Positions 1 through 7,676 are shown, counted from the first letter of the stretch. The stretch: DNA of 64,000 nucleotides from Bacillus weihaiensis (GCF_001889165.1 NZ_CP016020.1:4021001-4085000); one strand, 5' to 3'. Notes: a model not told the origin generated them from the sequence alone. Made by a program: numbers and translations.

Positions 1-611
1 AAATGACTTATAGATTCTCTAACTGTAATTTTTTTCTCAGATGCTGGCCACGGCCATTTTCTGTCTTTTTTATAAAGCTTAATAATAGCTCTTTTTCTTG
101 TTTGGGGTACTCCCAAATCAGCAGCATCTATAATGCATGTCTCAATATTATATAAATCATTAAACTCATTAATAAGAATATCTTCAACTGTTTTTAGACT
201 ACCATTATAGGATAACAATAACTTTAAAAGTGAAGGAACATTTTCTATAAGAACATAAGTCGGATCTTTTATGTTAATTACTTCAATCACCTTATAAATT
301 AAATAATTTCTTTCATCTTTCGACATACTATCAACATTTCTATTTTTACCCGCTACACTCAAACCTTGACAAGGTGGAGAAGCTAATAGAAAATCAATTT
401 TTTCTGGGGATGAATTTATGAAATTCAAAAAAACATCTTTATCAAGAATATTTCCCTGAATCATGTTAGTTTCAGAATGAACATTCCTATATAAATTAGC
501 TCTTCTCTCTACTAACTCATTAGCGGTTACTATATCTATCCCTATATCTTTAAAAAAGGTCTCTCCTATTCCAGCACTTGAAAACATTGATAAACCTATA
601 ATATTTCCCAT
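1..611 (-). CDS. DNA (cytosine-5-)-methyltransferase, N-terminal part (runs off window)
   Basis: Read by hand on the minus strand from an ATG at 611; the frame stays open for about 203 codons to the window edge, so the target-recognition domain and C-terminal motifs are missing. Visible C5-methyltransferase motifs in order: motif I-like FSSAGIGE near residue 10, the catalytic motif IV SPPCQG near residue 80, motif VI ENV near residue 120, and motif VIII QTRKR near residue 175. The family transfers a methyl group from SAM to C5 of cytosine in a specific DNA sequence. An AAGGATGG ribosome site lies about 10 nt upstream. It is divergent from murA. Whether a partner restriction or Vsr endonuclease exists cannot be seen; it may be an orphan enzyme protecting mobile DNA. 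Confidence 0.9.
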   Translation of the reverse strand, partial: MGNIIGLSMFSSAGIGETFFKDIGIDIVTANELVERRANLYRNVHSETNMIQGNILDKDVFLNFINSSPEKIDFLLASPPCQGLSVAGKNRNVDSMSKDERNYLIYKVIEVINIKDPTYVLIENVPSLLKLLLSYNGSLKTVEDILINEFNDLYNIETCIIDAADLGVPQTRKRAIIKLYKKDRKWPWPASEKKITVRESISH

Positions 612-924
612 ATTTCTCACAATCCATCCTTAGTTTTATATCATCTAAATAACGAACACTAGTTCCTAGAATGATTATAACATCACAATGTAACTTTGCG
701 TCAATTAATGTGATATAAGGTGAATATACAAACTAGTTTATAACAAACTACAATTTTACAATATTAAGGACAATATATATACGACAAATTTTTGGAACAT
801 ACAAAAAATCTATATTTGATTAATAACAACTTTAAATGCCTAATGTACCGTATCCTCTACACAAACACCTATTAAAGCCCGAATGCATATTATTACTGTA
901 TAAATTATTGCCGGAGGGATAATC
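612..924. other. Divergent intergenic region between methyltransferase gene and murA
   Basis: AT-rich, about 310 nt, no gene. A minus-strand promoter candidate for the methyltransferase is TTGACG (699-704) with TATAAT (674-679), but the 19-nt spacing is long. The hexamer ATCACA (682-687) and its reverse complement TGTGAT (710-715) flank this promoter core and could be an operator; this is inference. I found no convincing sigma-A promoter for murA; a TATAAA at 899-904 has no matching -35. Confidence 0.4.
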
Positions 925-2232
925 ATGGAAAAAATTATAGTCCGTGGAGGAGAGGAATTAAAAGGTACTGTTCATGTTGAAGGAGCTAAAAATGCAGCCT
1001 TACCCATACTTATAGCAACTTTATTGGCAAGTGAAGGAAAAAATACAATTTATAATGTACCCTCCCTCACTGATGTAAAAACTACTATTGAGATATTAAA
1101 ATACTTAGGTTCAGAGGTTATTTACTCTAATAAAGAAGTCAATATAATTACTGGAAAACACTTAAAAGTAACTGCCCCTTTCGAATTTGTAAGAAAATTA
1201 CGTGCATCCGTACTATTTATGGGGCCACTTTTAGCAATAAATGGGAAAGCAAAAATTGCCCTTCCTGGAGGTTGTGCTATAGGCACACGCCCCATAGATC
1301 AGCATATTAAGGGATTTAAAGCTATGGGTGTAGATATTAATATCGGTAACGGTTACATTGATGCTGTAGTTAATAAACCACTTCAGGGTGCAGAAATTTA
1401 TCTAGATTCTCCTAGTGTAGGTGCTACTGAAAATATTATGATGGCTGCAACACTTGCTGAAGGAACAACATTAATCAAAAATTGTGCCAAGGAGCCCGAA
1501 ATATCCGATTTAGCAATTTTTTTAAATAAAATGGGAGCAAGGATAAGTGGCGCTGGTACAGATACAATAAAAATAGAAGGTGTAAAAAAACTAACTGGTA
1601 GTTCCCACAGTGTCATGCCAGATAGAATTGAAGCAGGAACTTTTATGGTAGCTACTGCAATAACAAAAGGTAACGTCTTGGTTAAGGGTGCTAAACTAGA
1701 ACATTTAGCCTCACTTGTAGCAAAACTAAAAGACATGGGAATAAAAATCCTTGAGGAAGAAAATGGACTAAGGGTTATTGGTTCTAAGGAATTAAAGGCT
1801 GTAGATATAAAAACGTTGCCGTACCCAGGTTTTCCAACAGACATGCAGCCCCAAATGATGGCATTGTTACTACAGGCTGAAGGAACAAGTATTATTACAG
1901 AAACAGTTTTTGAAAATCGTTTTATGCATGTAAATGAATTTCAGCGTATGAATACAAATATAAAAGTTGATGGGCGTTCAGCCATTATTAATGGTCCATC
2001 AAATCCTAGTGGAGCCGTAGTTTCAGCAACAGATTTACGTGCAGCAGCAGCTTTGATATTACTAGGTTTAGCATCTAAAGATGAAACAACTGTAACAAAT
2101 TTAATTCATTTAGATCGTGGTTACGTAAATTTCGCTCATAAATTATCTAGTCTTGGAGCAAATATTACCCGCTTTTCACAAATTAATGATACCGAAAAAA
2201 GTGAAAAAAAGATATCTTTCAATAACCATTAA
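925..2232 (+). CDS. murA: UDP-N-acetylglucosamine 1-carboxyvinyltransferase (MurA-family, probable extra copy)
   Basis: A complete 435-aa MurA, close to the family's usual 417-435 aa. It transfers enolpyruvate from PEP to UDP-GlcNAc, the first committed step of peptidoglycan synthesis, in the cytoplasm. Visible hallmarks: substrate-binding K22-N23 in GAKNAALPI, the catalytic and fosfomycin-targeted Cys117 in [11 protein letters not shown], the FPTDMQPQ segment carrying the conserved Asp, and DLRAAAAL near the C-terminus. All active-site residues are intact, so it is probably functional and should remain fosfomycin-sensitive as a protein. A strong CGGAGGGAT ribosome site lies just before the ATG. 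It is markedly AT-rich and transcribed against the surrounding chromosome. In B. subtilis murAA and murAB lie elsewhere, so this looks like an acquired or relocated paralogue (inference). Confidence 0.92.
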   Translation: MEKIIVRGGEELKGTVHVEGAKNAALPILIATLLASEGKNTIYNVPSLTDVKTTIEILKYLGSEVIYSNKEVNIITGKHLKVTAPFEFVRKLRASVLFMGPLLAINGKAKIALPGGCAIGTRPIDQHIKGFKAMGVDINIGNGYIDAVVNKPLQGAEIYLDSPSVGATENIMMAATLAEGTTLIKNCAKEPEISDLAIFLNKMGARISGAGTDTIKIEGVKKLTGSSHSVMPDRIEAGTFMVATAITKGNVLVKGAKLEHLASLVAKLKDMGIKILEEENGLRVIGSKELKAVDIKTLPYPGFPTDMQPQMMALLLQAEGTSIITETVFENRFMHVNEFQRMNTNIKVDGRSAIINGPSNPSGAVVSATDLRAAAALILLGLASKDETTVTNLIHLDRGYVNFAHKLSSLGANITRFSQINDTEKSEKKISFNNH

Positions 2233-2270
2233 ATTTCAACCCTTCAATATCATCAAATTAATAGACACTG

Positions 2271-2328
2271 AAAAAAAGCTGTAGTTATAAAATCATAAAT
2301 TGATCTTATAACTACAGCCTTATTTTAT
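2271..2328. terminator. Bidirectional intrinsic terminator between murA and the SRP RNA gene
   Basis: A perfect 13-bp inverted repeat (2278-2290 with 2306-2318) around a 15-nt loop. An A7 run on the left reads as a U-tract on the minus strand, and a T-rich stretch follows on the right. It can terminate both murA (plus) and the SRP RNA (minus). Confidence 0.85.
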
Positions 2329-2336
2329 TATAGAGA

Positions 2337-2605
2337 ATACCGTGCACCTTCAGTCGATTAGCCACCATAGGCGTTACTCAAACAGTTAGCTCGGCTCAGG
2401 CAACCCTACGGCACATGAGAGCTTCCACTTAATGCTGCTTCCTTCCGGACCTGACATGGTTCATGGATTCCCATTGCGTAGGACCCAAACGTCAACACCA
2501 CTTACTTGAGACAGCCCTACAGTGTTCTACCCTCTAGAAGGAATTCGGCCTCGCTAGAGCGGATTGCGAGTATAGGGCACCGCTACCTCCCCGCTTAGCA
2601 CGGTA
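2337..2605 (-). ncRNA. scr: Signal recognition particle RNA (small cytoplasmic RNA, Bacillus long type)
   Basis: Reading the minus strand gives the Bacillus scRNA pattern. The 5' Alu-like domain has GGGGAGGTAGCGGTGCCC. The helix 5 arms follow, then the universally conserved helix 8 segment with CATGTCAGGTCCGGAAGGAAG (split here over two motifs: CATGTCAGGTCC and GGAAGGAAGCAGC), and a 3' end GAAGGTGCACGGT. The length of about 270 nt equals the B. subtilis form. It pairs with Ffh to target ribosomes making membrane or secreted proteins to SecYEG. It has its own promoter and terminator and shows no obvious lesion. In B. subtilis scr sits between tadA and dnaX, so this position beside a mobile element is unexpected; it may be a second copy. 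Ends are approximate. Confidence 0.93.
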
Positions 2606-2611
2606 AAGCTA

Positions 2612-2640
2612 ATTATAACTTCAATGGTGGAAGATTGCAA
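2612..2640 (-). promoter_or_regulatory. Sigma-A promoter of the SRP RNA gene
   Basis: -35 TTGCAA (2635-2640), 17-nt spacer, consensus -10 TATAAT (2612-2617) on the minus strand. The expected start is near 2605, at the 5' end of the scRNA. Confidence 0.88.
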
Positions 2641-2659
2641 AAAACACTTTGGGCAATGG

Positions 2660-2669
2660 TGATAATTAA
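2660..2669. repeat. Candidate left attachment core (10-bp repeat of the rpsI stop region)
   Basis: TGATAATTAA here is an exact direct repeat of 7683-7692, which covers the rpsI stop codon. It brackets the integrase element. Only 10 bp in AT-rich DNA, so a chance match is possible. Confidence 0.4.
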
Positions 2670-2792
2670 ATGAATACCCTATTTCTTTTGTCAAAAATTT
2701 TTTTTACAATCTAAAAATCAACTTTCTACTTCTTTTGCTAAATGAGCAACTTTAATAATGGTTAAATATCGGTAAACTTTTGGTTTTGCCAA

Positions 2793-3218
2793 CTATAGTT
2801 TCCATTCAACTATGGTTGAATCAAGACTGTCCAGTAAAGAATCTCCTATACTCTTTTTTTCCTTTAAGCTGAGAGTCGTTTCTTCTTGTTTCAATAATGA
2901 TATTGTTTTCATTCGCAACTCAATTATTTTTTCGGTTGGGATTTCAGATAAGTCCCGCTTTTTCAATTCTGCATTTAACTGATTCATTTGCTCTCCGAAA
3001 AATTCAATTCGCTTTTTTTTGGAAACATAATACTTTTCATGTAGCAATTCCAGTTCCAATGATTTACGGTTACTTACCTCAAATTCTAATTCCTTGCCCC
3101 ATTTTATTAATGTAGGTTTACTTACACCTAATTCCTTTGATATGTGCTCATAAGGTACTTCTTTAGCTCTCATTTCAATAAATTGTTCTTTTTGATCCAT
3201 TTTCGTCACTTTAGCCAC
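2793..3218 (-). CDS. Small helix-turn-helix / coiled-coil protein of the integrative element, function unknown
   Basis: 141 aa. Residues about 8-40 form a resolvase-like or terminase-small-subunit-like helix-turn-helix (VPYEHISKELGVSKPTLIKW). The remainder is highly charged and predicted helical or coiled coil, including a KKKR patch and a run with heptad-like leucines (about residues 55-120). I do not recognise a named family. It is the last gene of the element's leftward operon, downstream of the putative replication region. Small phage satellites often carry a packaging-related small terminase-like protein at such a position, but this is only a suggestion; a transcription or copy-control factor is equally possible. 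The ribosome site GGGAGAGTGG just precedes the ATG. Confidence 0.72.
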   Translation of the reverse strand: MAKVTKMDQKEQFIEMRAKEVPYEHISKELGVSKPTLIKWGKELEFEVSNRKSLELELLHEKYYVSKKKRIEFFGEQMNQLNAELKKRDLSEIPTEKIIELRMKTISLLKQEETTLSLKEKKSIGDSLLDSLDSTIVEWKL

Positions 3219-3528
3219 TCTCCCTTAATTGTTTTAAAAGTCGAAAATAAGTCAACCTTACATAAAGTAGTAGAACCCGTAGAACCATTTTTAAAAGTGA
3301 TCTACAACCTAGATCCTTGAAATTATTGGATTTTCGCTTGTGATAGAACGCTAGAACTTTTCAATACTTTTTTGCAATAAAAAAGTATTGATTTATTTTT
3401 GCATGCCTTTGTGTTCACTTGTTCGATATCCAATATAATCCCTTAAATCACAAATTGTTTGAAGTAGGGGTACTGTTCTACTACTTGTCTACATGTTCTA
3501 TTACTTAAGAAAAATTAAAATTTTATAT
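3219..3528. repeat. Iteron-like repeat cluster with central hairpin (candidate replication origin)
   Basis: A 310-nt non-coding AT-rich region between the DUF3987 gene and the small HTH gene. TAGAAC occurs in direct orientation at 3271-3276, 3280-3285, 3344-3349 and 3352-3357, and inverted (GTTCTA) at 3475-3480 and 3495-3500. The 10-mer GTAGTAGAAC (3267-3276) recurs exactly inverted at 3475-3484. Between the groups lies a perfect 13-bp hairpin (3361-3373 with 3379-3391, 5-nt loop). Two flanking sets of short iterons around an AT-rich core, next to a replication gene, is the layout known for SaPI-type islands. Confidence 0.6.
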
Positions 3529-5100
3529 TTATCCTTGAAGTGCATTAGAATATAACAAAAATTGTTTTACAAGTTGATTTTTATATCTAAAATGTTGTAC
3601 CTCTCCTAAGCCCTGGGATTCAATTAGCTCAATTGTTTCTTCTATGAGTTTGATATTTGTATATCGACCAAATACTTTACCTTGATTCAATGCATTTATT
3701 CTAATACTAAAACCTTTTTCAAGCTTTTCTCCTTTCCTACGTACATAATCCATTAATTTAAGTGCGTTCTTATCTTCAAAATTGGATTGAGTATACTGAA
3801 AAACTTTTTTTGCTTGAGTTTTAAAATATTCCATAATGTAGTTTGTATAATAAACTATTTCCCTATCGATAAGATCAATTTTCACTTGATTAGGATTACT
3901 AGCCCATTTAAGCATATGAATTATGAGCATAATCCTTGGGTGTAAGCCTTTTAACTTCTTCCATACGCCTTTTAACATTTCAGGAAAATCTGAAACATTC
4001 GTTTCGTCTTCTGTTACGTCATACCATATAGAAAATGCTTTTTTTGCTTCTGAGCTTAAATAAACTTTTTTAGGCCTTTCTTCATTAAATGAATTATACA
4101 ATTTATAGATAACATCACAGTACCTCTCTATCACCTCTTCACTCACGTCTTCATCTGTCCATTTAGAAGGAACAGGGTCAGGATAACAAAATAAAAACCG
4201 ATCAATAAAACCATCATCCCCTGATCCTTCACGCTCAGTTTTAATTAATTCCTCAATCATGTCTGGTTGAATGCCACCTATAATACTTACAAAGGGCTTA
4301 GGGATCCGGATTGGCTCTTTACCTTTTCGGTTAATAAAAATTTCTTCATTAGACCAAATTGAAAGCCAATATTGCCGGTCTGCACCTGCCCTATATTGAT
4401 TCATCCCTTTAACAAAACCAAGAAGTTCATCATGTAGCTTTATAATACCTCTTTTGTTATATAAAAGAATTTCATGTAAGGCCTCCATTGTAGAATCCAT
4501 AGTAATTATTTGCTTTACATTTGGAATTATTGGTTCTATAGGTTTTTCCTCTAAATTATCTTTCTGACTGGCCTTTCTAAGATGCCTTTTCCATTTTTCC
4601 AATTCAATTTCATAATTGTCTTTTTCCAACTCATATTGTATTTTTTTTGATTCATATTCTTTAAAAATATATTCTTGTAAGTTAAAAAGCGGCTGCAATG
4701 CTTTGTTAATCGCTGGTGTTTTAGCACTTCCAGGATCAGCAACTATACCACAATAGAGCGTAACACCTGATCTCCAACTTTTCTTAAGTTCTAATGTTGC
4801 TCCATTTCCAATAGCAACACTTGTGCAAACTAATACACCCATAGCAATAAAATCAAGTGGACAAGAAAGGGCTCTGCCAGTATCATGTATAAATCTTTCT
4901 ATAGGTTCCGGAAACAAGGTATAAGGAAATGATGGTGTTTCTTGTAAAGTTAAAGTCTGAGCTTCCTTTAAAAGTTTTTCTTCAAATAAGTCATAAGAGC
5001 TCGGAATGTTTTCTGATTTATGTGATATAATATTCTTAGCTAGATTTTCTTTTTGGGGTTGTTCTGTCGGAGGAACAACCTCTTTATTTATTTCATTCAT
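3529..5100 (-). CDS. DUF3987 (YfjI-like) replication-associated ATPase of the integrative element
   Basis: 523 aa. After a polar N-terminus (1-55), residues 60-130 carry the typical DUF3987 start with a hydrophobic stretch and a P-loop variant ADPGSAKT (121-128). A charged helical insert follows (about 145-195), then a Walker-B-like segment IIKLHDELLGF (about 220), a conserved GGIQP motif, and a C-terminal helical domain. The family is found in phages, satellites and plasmids, usually C-terminal to or replacing a primase; a helicase or primase-like replication role is inferred. Here it is free-standing, without a visible primase domain. Its start overlaps the excisionase-like gene by 8 nt, indicating translational coupling, and the iteron cluster lies just downstream. 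It is the largest gene of the element. Confidence 0.82.
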   Translation of the reverse strand: MNEINKEVVPPTEQPQKENLAKNIISHKSENIPSSYDLFEEKLLKEAQTLTLQETPSFPYTLFPEPIERFIHDTGRALSCPLDFIAMGVLVCTSVAIGNGATLELKKSWRSGVTLYCGIVADPGSAKTPAINKALQPLFNLQEYIFKEYESKKIQYELEKDNYEIELEKWKRHLRKASQKDNLEEKPIEPIIPNVKQIITMDSTMEALHEILLYNKRGIIKLHDELLGFVKGMNQYRAGADRQYWLSIWSNEEIFINRKGKEPIRIPKPFVSIIGGIQPDMIEELIKTEREGSGDDGFIDRFLFCYPDPVPSKWTDEDVSEEVIERYCDVIYKLYNSFNEERPKKVYLSSEAKKAFSIWYDVTEDETNVSDFPEMLKGVWKKLKGLHPRIMLIIHMLKWASNPNQVKIDLIDREIVYYTNYIMEYFKTQAKKVFQYTQSNFEDKNALKLMDYVRRKGEKLEKGFSIRINALNQGKVFGRYTNIKLIEETIELIESQGLGEVQHFRYKNQLVKQFLLYSNALQG

Positions 5101-5410
5101 CTAAATCATCACCTGAATCTTCAAATGATTTCCTACCATTTATTGAATTACTCCCCATCCACTTTTGAACATCCCTCCGTTTTAACCTTATAACTTGTCC
5201 CCTTTGAAAAAATGGTATTTCTTTATTGGTAATTAACGTGCGAACAGTTGGAATACTTACTTTTAAGTACTCTGCAACTTCTTTGATGGTTAATACCTCT
5301 TCCTTTCCCCATTCCTCTTGTACTTCCATTAAAATTTCTTGTAACGCTACTTTTAACTCACAACGATTTATTAATATAGTTCCTTCAGGTAATTCCAACT
5401 TAAAGTTCAT
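5093..5410 (-). CDS. Excisionase-like HTH protein (MerR/HTH_17 type)
   Basis: 105 aa. Residues 41-86 form the excisionase-family winged HTH: LTIKEVAEYLKVSIPTVRTL, followed by the wing with basic residues and RRDVQKWM. Such proteins bind DNA to promote excision with a tyrosine integrase or act as small regulators. The N-terminal 40 residues (helical, with WGKEE) are outside the core fold, and the C-terminus is acidic. It overlaps the next gene by 8 nt and lies 15 nt after the Xre-type gene, so the three are one operon from the leftward promoter. Its role as excisionase rather than replication regulator is inferred from the nearby integrase. Confidence 0.75.
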   Translation of the reverse strand: MNFKLELPEGTILINRCELKVALQEILMEVQEEWGKEEVLTIKEVAEYLKVSIPTVRTLITNKEIPFFQRGQVIRLKRRDVQKWMGSNSINGRKSFEDSGDDLDE

Positions 5411-5425
5411 TCTCTTCCACCCTTT

Positions 5426-5674
5426 CTATCCTTTTTCAATTTGAGTACAAAAGTATTCAACTTCCTTATCTAGCGTAATTGCAATTTGGTGTATTGTAGA
5501 ATGACGTATTCTTCTTTTATTTCCATTCTCAATTTCTCCAATGGTTTTCCTTGTTACCCCTGACATATTGGCTAGATCGCTTATTGTCCAACCTTTTTCA
5601 GTTCTAGCTATCTTTATTTTTGTACCGTCAATTTTATAATTTTCTTTCTTTTTTATTTGTAGTATACATTCCAT
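5426..5674 (-). CDS. Xre-family DNA-binding protein (Cro-like, leftward operon)
   Basis: 82 aa from the ATG at 5674. The upstream ATG at 5692 is disfavoured because the ribosome site GGAGGTG (5682-5688) lies inside that longer reading and 7 nt before the chosen start. Residues about 20-75 form a classical HTH_XRE domain (IKIARTEKGWTISDLANMSG, then TRKTIGEIENG). It is the first gene of the leftward operon and divergent from a second Xre-type gene, the arrangement of phage cI/cro pairs. By position it should be the Cro-like partner repressing lysogenic maintenance; this is inference. Confidence 0.8.
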   Translation of the reverse strand: MECILQIKKKENYKIDGTKIKIARTEKGWTISDLANMSGVTRKTIGEIENGNKRRIRHSTIHQIAITLDKEVEYFCTQIEKG

Positions 5675-5692
5675 ATCACCACACCTCCACAT

Positions 5693-5736
5693 TACTCATA
5701 TTGGGTACATTTTTATAGTAACAACTCATATTGAGT
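5693..5736. promoter_or_regulatory. Two operator palindromes of the element's genetic switch
   Basis: O1 TACTCATATTGGGTA (5693-5707) and O2 ACTCATATTGAGT (5724-5736, a perfect ACTCA/TGAGT dyad) are 31 bp apart, about three helical turns. O2 sits inside the leftward promoter spacer and O1 just past its start, so binding should block that promoter. A half site ATTACTCA lies at 5783-5790, ahead of the repressor gene. Confidence 0.75.
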
Positions 5737-5743
5737 AATTCAA
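5715..5743 (-). promoter_or_regulatory. Leftward sigma-A promoter of the element (Xre-excisionase-DUF3987 operon)
   Basis: -35 TTGAAT (5738-5743), 17-nt spacer containing operator O2, -10 TACTAT (5715-5720). Confidence 0.72.
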
Positions 5744-5744
5744 G

Positions 5745-5773
5745 TTGATTGTTGTATTCATTTTGTGTAATAT
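5745..5773 (+). promoter_or_regulatory. Rightward sigma-A promoter of the element (repressor, probably integrase)
   Basis: -35 TTGATT (5745-5750), 17-nt spacer, -10 TAATAT (5768-5773), back to back with the leftward promoter. Confidence 0.7.
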
Positions 5774-5806
5774 TTAATTGTAATTACTCAAAAGGAGGAA
5801 TATAAG

Positions 5807-6364
5807 ATGATTGGACAACGTGTTAGAGAATTAAGAAAAAGAAAGAACATGACCTTAAGAGAGTTAGCAGCTGAGTTAGAAATTCCTTTTACAACTTTAG
5901 GAAACTATGAACGTGGGGATAGAAGTCCTGACTTTGGTTTCGTCCTTGATGTAGCCAAATACTTTAATGTTTCAATAGACTTCCTTACAAAAGGAGATGA
6001 CCATATTAATTATGATGAGTATCTAGTTTCTCGATACACTAAAGACATCAATACAATGCTTAATAAAGCTAACCCAGAAGTAAGAGAAAAAATATTGGAT
6101 ATACATGATCAAATATTTTTTATTACTTGTGAACATGCCGTTAGTGGTGCAAGTAAACCCAATAATAAGGAATTAGAATTGGTACAACAGATAGTAAATT
6201 TTCTCCTTAGAATGAAAAATAATTTTGGAATGGGGATAAAAGAAGATGGATTCACCCCTTCAACAAAATTCGAATTAGCAAAATTGTACCTAAAAGAAAA
6301 ACAAGACATTGATAAATCATTTAATGAACTTTTTGAACTTCATATAGAACGAAGTATTAAATAA
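5807..6364 (+). CDS. Xre-family repressor (cI-like) of the integrative element
   Basis: 185 aa. The N-terminal HTH_XRE domain covers about residues 1-62 (QRVRELRKRKNMTLRELAAE, TTLGNYERGDRSPD). The rest is a helical region without a visible S24 peptidase Ser-Lys pair, so it is unlikely to self-cleave like LexA-type repressors; derepression would need another signal such as an antirepressor or helper phage protein. The AAAGGAGG ribosome site is 8-15 nt before ATG. It is divergent from the leftward operon, and the shared intergenic dyads are its likely operators. Only 48-57 nt separate it from the integrase, so co-transcription is likely. Confidence 0.85.
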   Translation: MIGQRVRELRKRKNMTLRELAAELEIPFTTLGNYERGDRSPDFGFVLDVAKYFNVSIDFLTKGDDHINYDEYLVSRYTKDINTMLNKANPEVREKILDIHDQIFFITCEHAVSGASKPNNKELELVQQIVNFLLRMKNNFGMGIKEDGFTPSTKFELAKLYLKEKQDIDKSFNELFELHIERSIK

Positions 6365-6421
6365 TACGATGATAGAACATCATATCTAAATTCAGGAACA
6401 TTTGAAAAAGAGGTGAAAAGG

Positions 6422-7573
6422 TTGGCTTCATTTCAGAAGTACAATACAAAAAAAGGACAATTATGGTTGTTCAAAATAGACCTAGGGAAAGATCCAGAAT
6501 CAGGCGGAAGACTAACAACCACACGCAGGGGATTTAAAACAAAAAAAGAAGCACAGCAAGCAGCATTAAAGCTTACACAAGAAATATCAAATGGTCTTTC
6601 ACTAAACAGTAATGACCTTACCTATAAAGAAGTATTTGATCAGTGGTTTTCTAATCATTCTAAAACTATTAAGGCTAGTACTAAGAAAAGTATTGAATCA
6701 AAATTTAATAAGCACATTTTACCACGTTTCGGTCAACTGAAGATTCGCGAAATTACCAAGCCCTATTGTCAAAAAATGATTAATGAAATTGCTGAGTTAA
6801 TTACCTCTGTAAATGATATAAAAATTCAGGCGAATCAAGTTTTTAAATATGCTCTAAAAATGGATATTATTTCAATGAACCCGTTAGAACATGTAAGTAT
6901 ACCTAGACAGCAAAAGGAATTAATCAATAACGAAAATGAAGTGGATAAGCGAAATTACTGGAAAAAGGATGAGATAAAACAATTCCTAAAAATAGCCAAA
7001 CAAGAGTTATCATTTCGTGATCACACACTTTTTCACCTTTTAATTTATACAGGTGCACGAAAAGGTGAAATATTAGCTCTTACGTGGGATGATATAGATT
7101 TTGAGGCTGGCTCCATCCGCTTTACAAAAACACTTTTTCATAACAAGGGTAATTTCATCTTTCAAACGTCTAAAACAAAGGAATCAAGGCGTTTAATTAG
7201 TTTAGACACTAAGACCATATCCTTATTAAAAAAATGGCGCATACGGCAAATAGAGACGGATTTAGCTAATGTGAATAAAGATGATGAAAATAAGATGATT
7301 TTTACCCGGGATGACGGTACTCCGCTTCGCTTAGCTTATCCAAATGAAAAGCTCGAAATTGTAATTAAAAAACACAACCTTTACAGAATTACTATTCATG
7401 GTTTACGTCACACGCATGCTTCCTTGTTATTTGAAGCAGGAGCAAGTATTAAAGAAGTTCAGGAGCGGCTAGGTCACTCTGATATACAAATGACAATGAA
7501 CATCTACACACACGTAACAGATACACTTAAAGAGCAAACCGCACAAAAATTTCAAAGGTACATTGAATTATAA
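6422..7573 (+). CDS. int: Tyrosine recombinase / integrase
   Basis: 383 aa from a TTG start at 6422. I prefer this over the GTG at 6413 because GAGGTG (6410-6415) is then a ribosome site 6 nt upstream, and family members begin MASFQKY. An AP2-like arm-binding domain is at the N-terminus (about 1-55), then a SAM-like core-binding domain (about 65-165), and the catalytic domain from about 180. Catalytic residues visible: R213 in TGARKGE, a Lys in SKTKESRR, H326-x-x-R329 in HGLRH, H352 in LGHSD, and nucleophile Y362 in NIYTHV. It integrates and excises the element at an attachment site. It converges on rpsI, ending 115 nt from that stop codon, as expected if attP lies just beyond the integrase gene. 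Confidence 0.95.
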   Translation: MASFQKYNTKKGQLWLFKIDLGKDPESGGRLTTTRRGFKTKKEAQQAALKLTQEISNGLSLNSNDLTYKEVFDQWFSNHSKTIKASTKKSIESKFNKHILPRFGQLKIREITKPYCQKMINEIAELITSVNDIKIQANQVFKYALKMDIISMNPLEHVSIPRQQKELINNENEVDKRNYWKKDEIKQFLKIAKQELSFRDHTLFHLLIYTGARKGEILALTWDDIDFEAGSIRFTKTLFHNKGNFIFQTSKTKESRRLISLDTKTISLLKKWRIRQIETDLANVNKDDENKMIFTRDDGTPLRLAYPNEKLEIVIKKHNLYRITIHGLRHTHASLLFEAGASIKEVQERLGHSDIQMTMNIYTHVTDTLKEQTAQKFQRYIEL

Positions 7574-7576
7574 AAT

Positions 7577-7624
7577 GTGGATAGATGTGGTCATAAAATT
7601 TCCGTGGTCAAAATGTGGTCAAAA
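7577..7624 (+). repeat. Direct repeats GTGGTCA(A/T)AA, candidate integrase arm-type sites
   Basis: Three copies of GTGGTCAWAA at 7587-7596, 7604-7613 and 7615-7624, with a weaker GTGGATA at 7577-7583 and AGTCATAAAA near 7634. They lie between the integrase stop codon and the candidate core in rpsI, where arm-type sites of this integrase class are expected. Confidence 0.6.
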
Positions 7625-7640
7625 GCACTTTTTAGTCATA

Positions 7641-7676
7641 AAAAGACCCTTTCCACAAAAGTGAAAAGAGCCTTTG
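7641..7676 (-). terminator. Intrinsic terminator after rpsI
   Basis: On the minus strand a 12-bp stem (7661-7672 with 7645-7656, including G-U pairs) with loop TTTT is followed by a U-tract. If the element's core is at the rpsI stop codon, this terminator would be supplied by the element. Confidence 0.8.

Noticed and set aside
1398..1844. 148-codon minus-strand open frame inside murA
   Set aside because: Shadow of a well-supported MurA gene with no domain of its own.
3361..3391. Hairpin after the DUF3987 gene as an ordinary terminator
   Set aside because: On the minus strand it is not followed by a U-tract, so an origin or structural role fits better.
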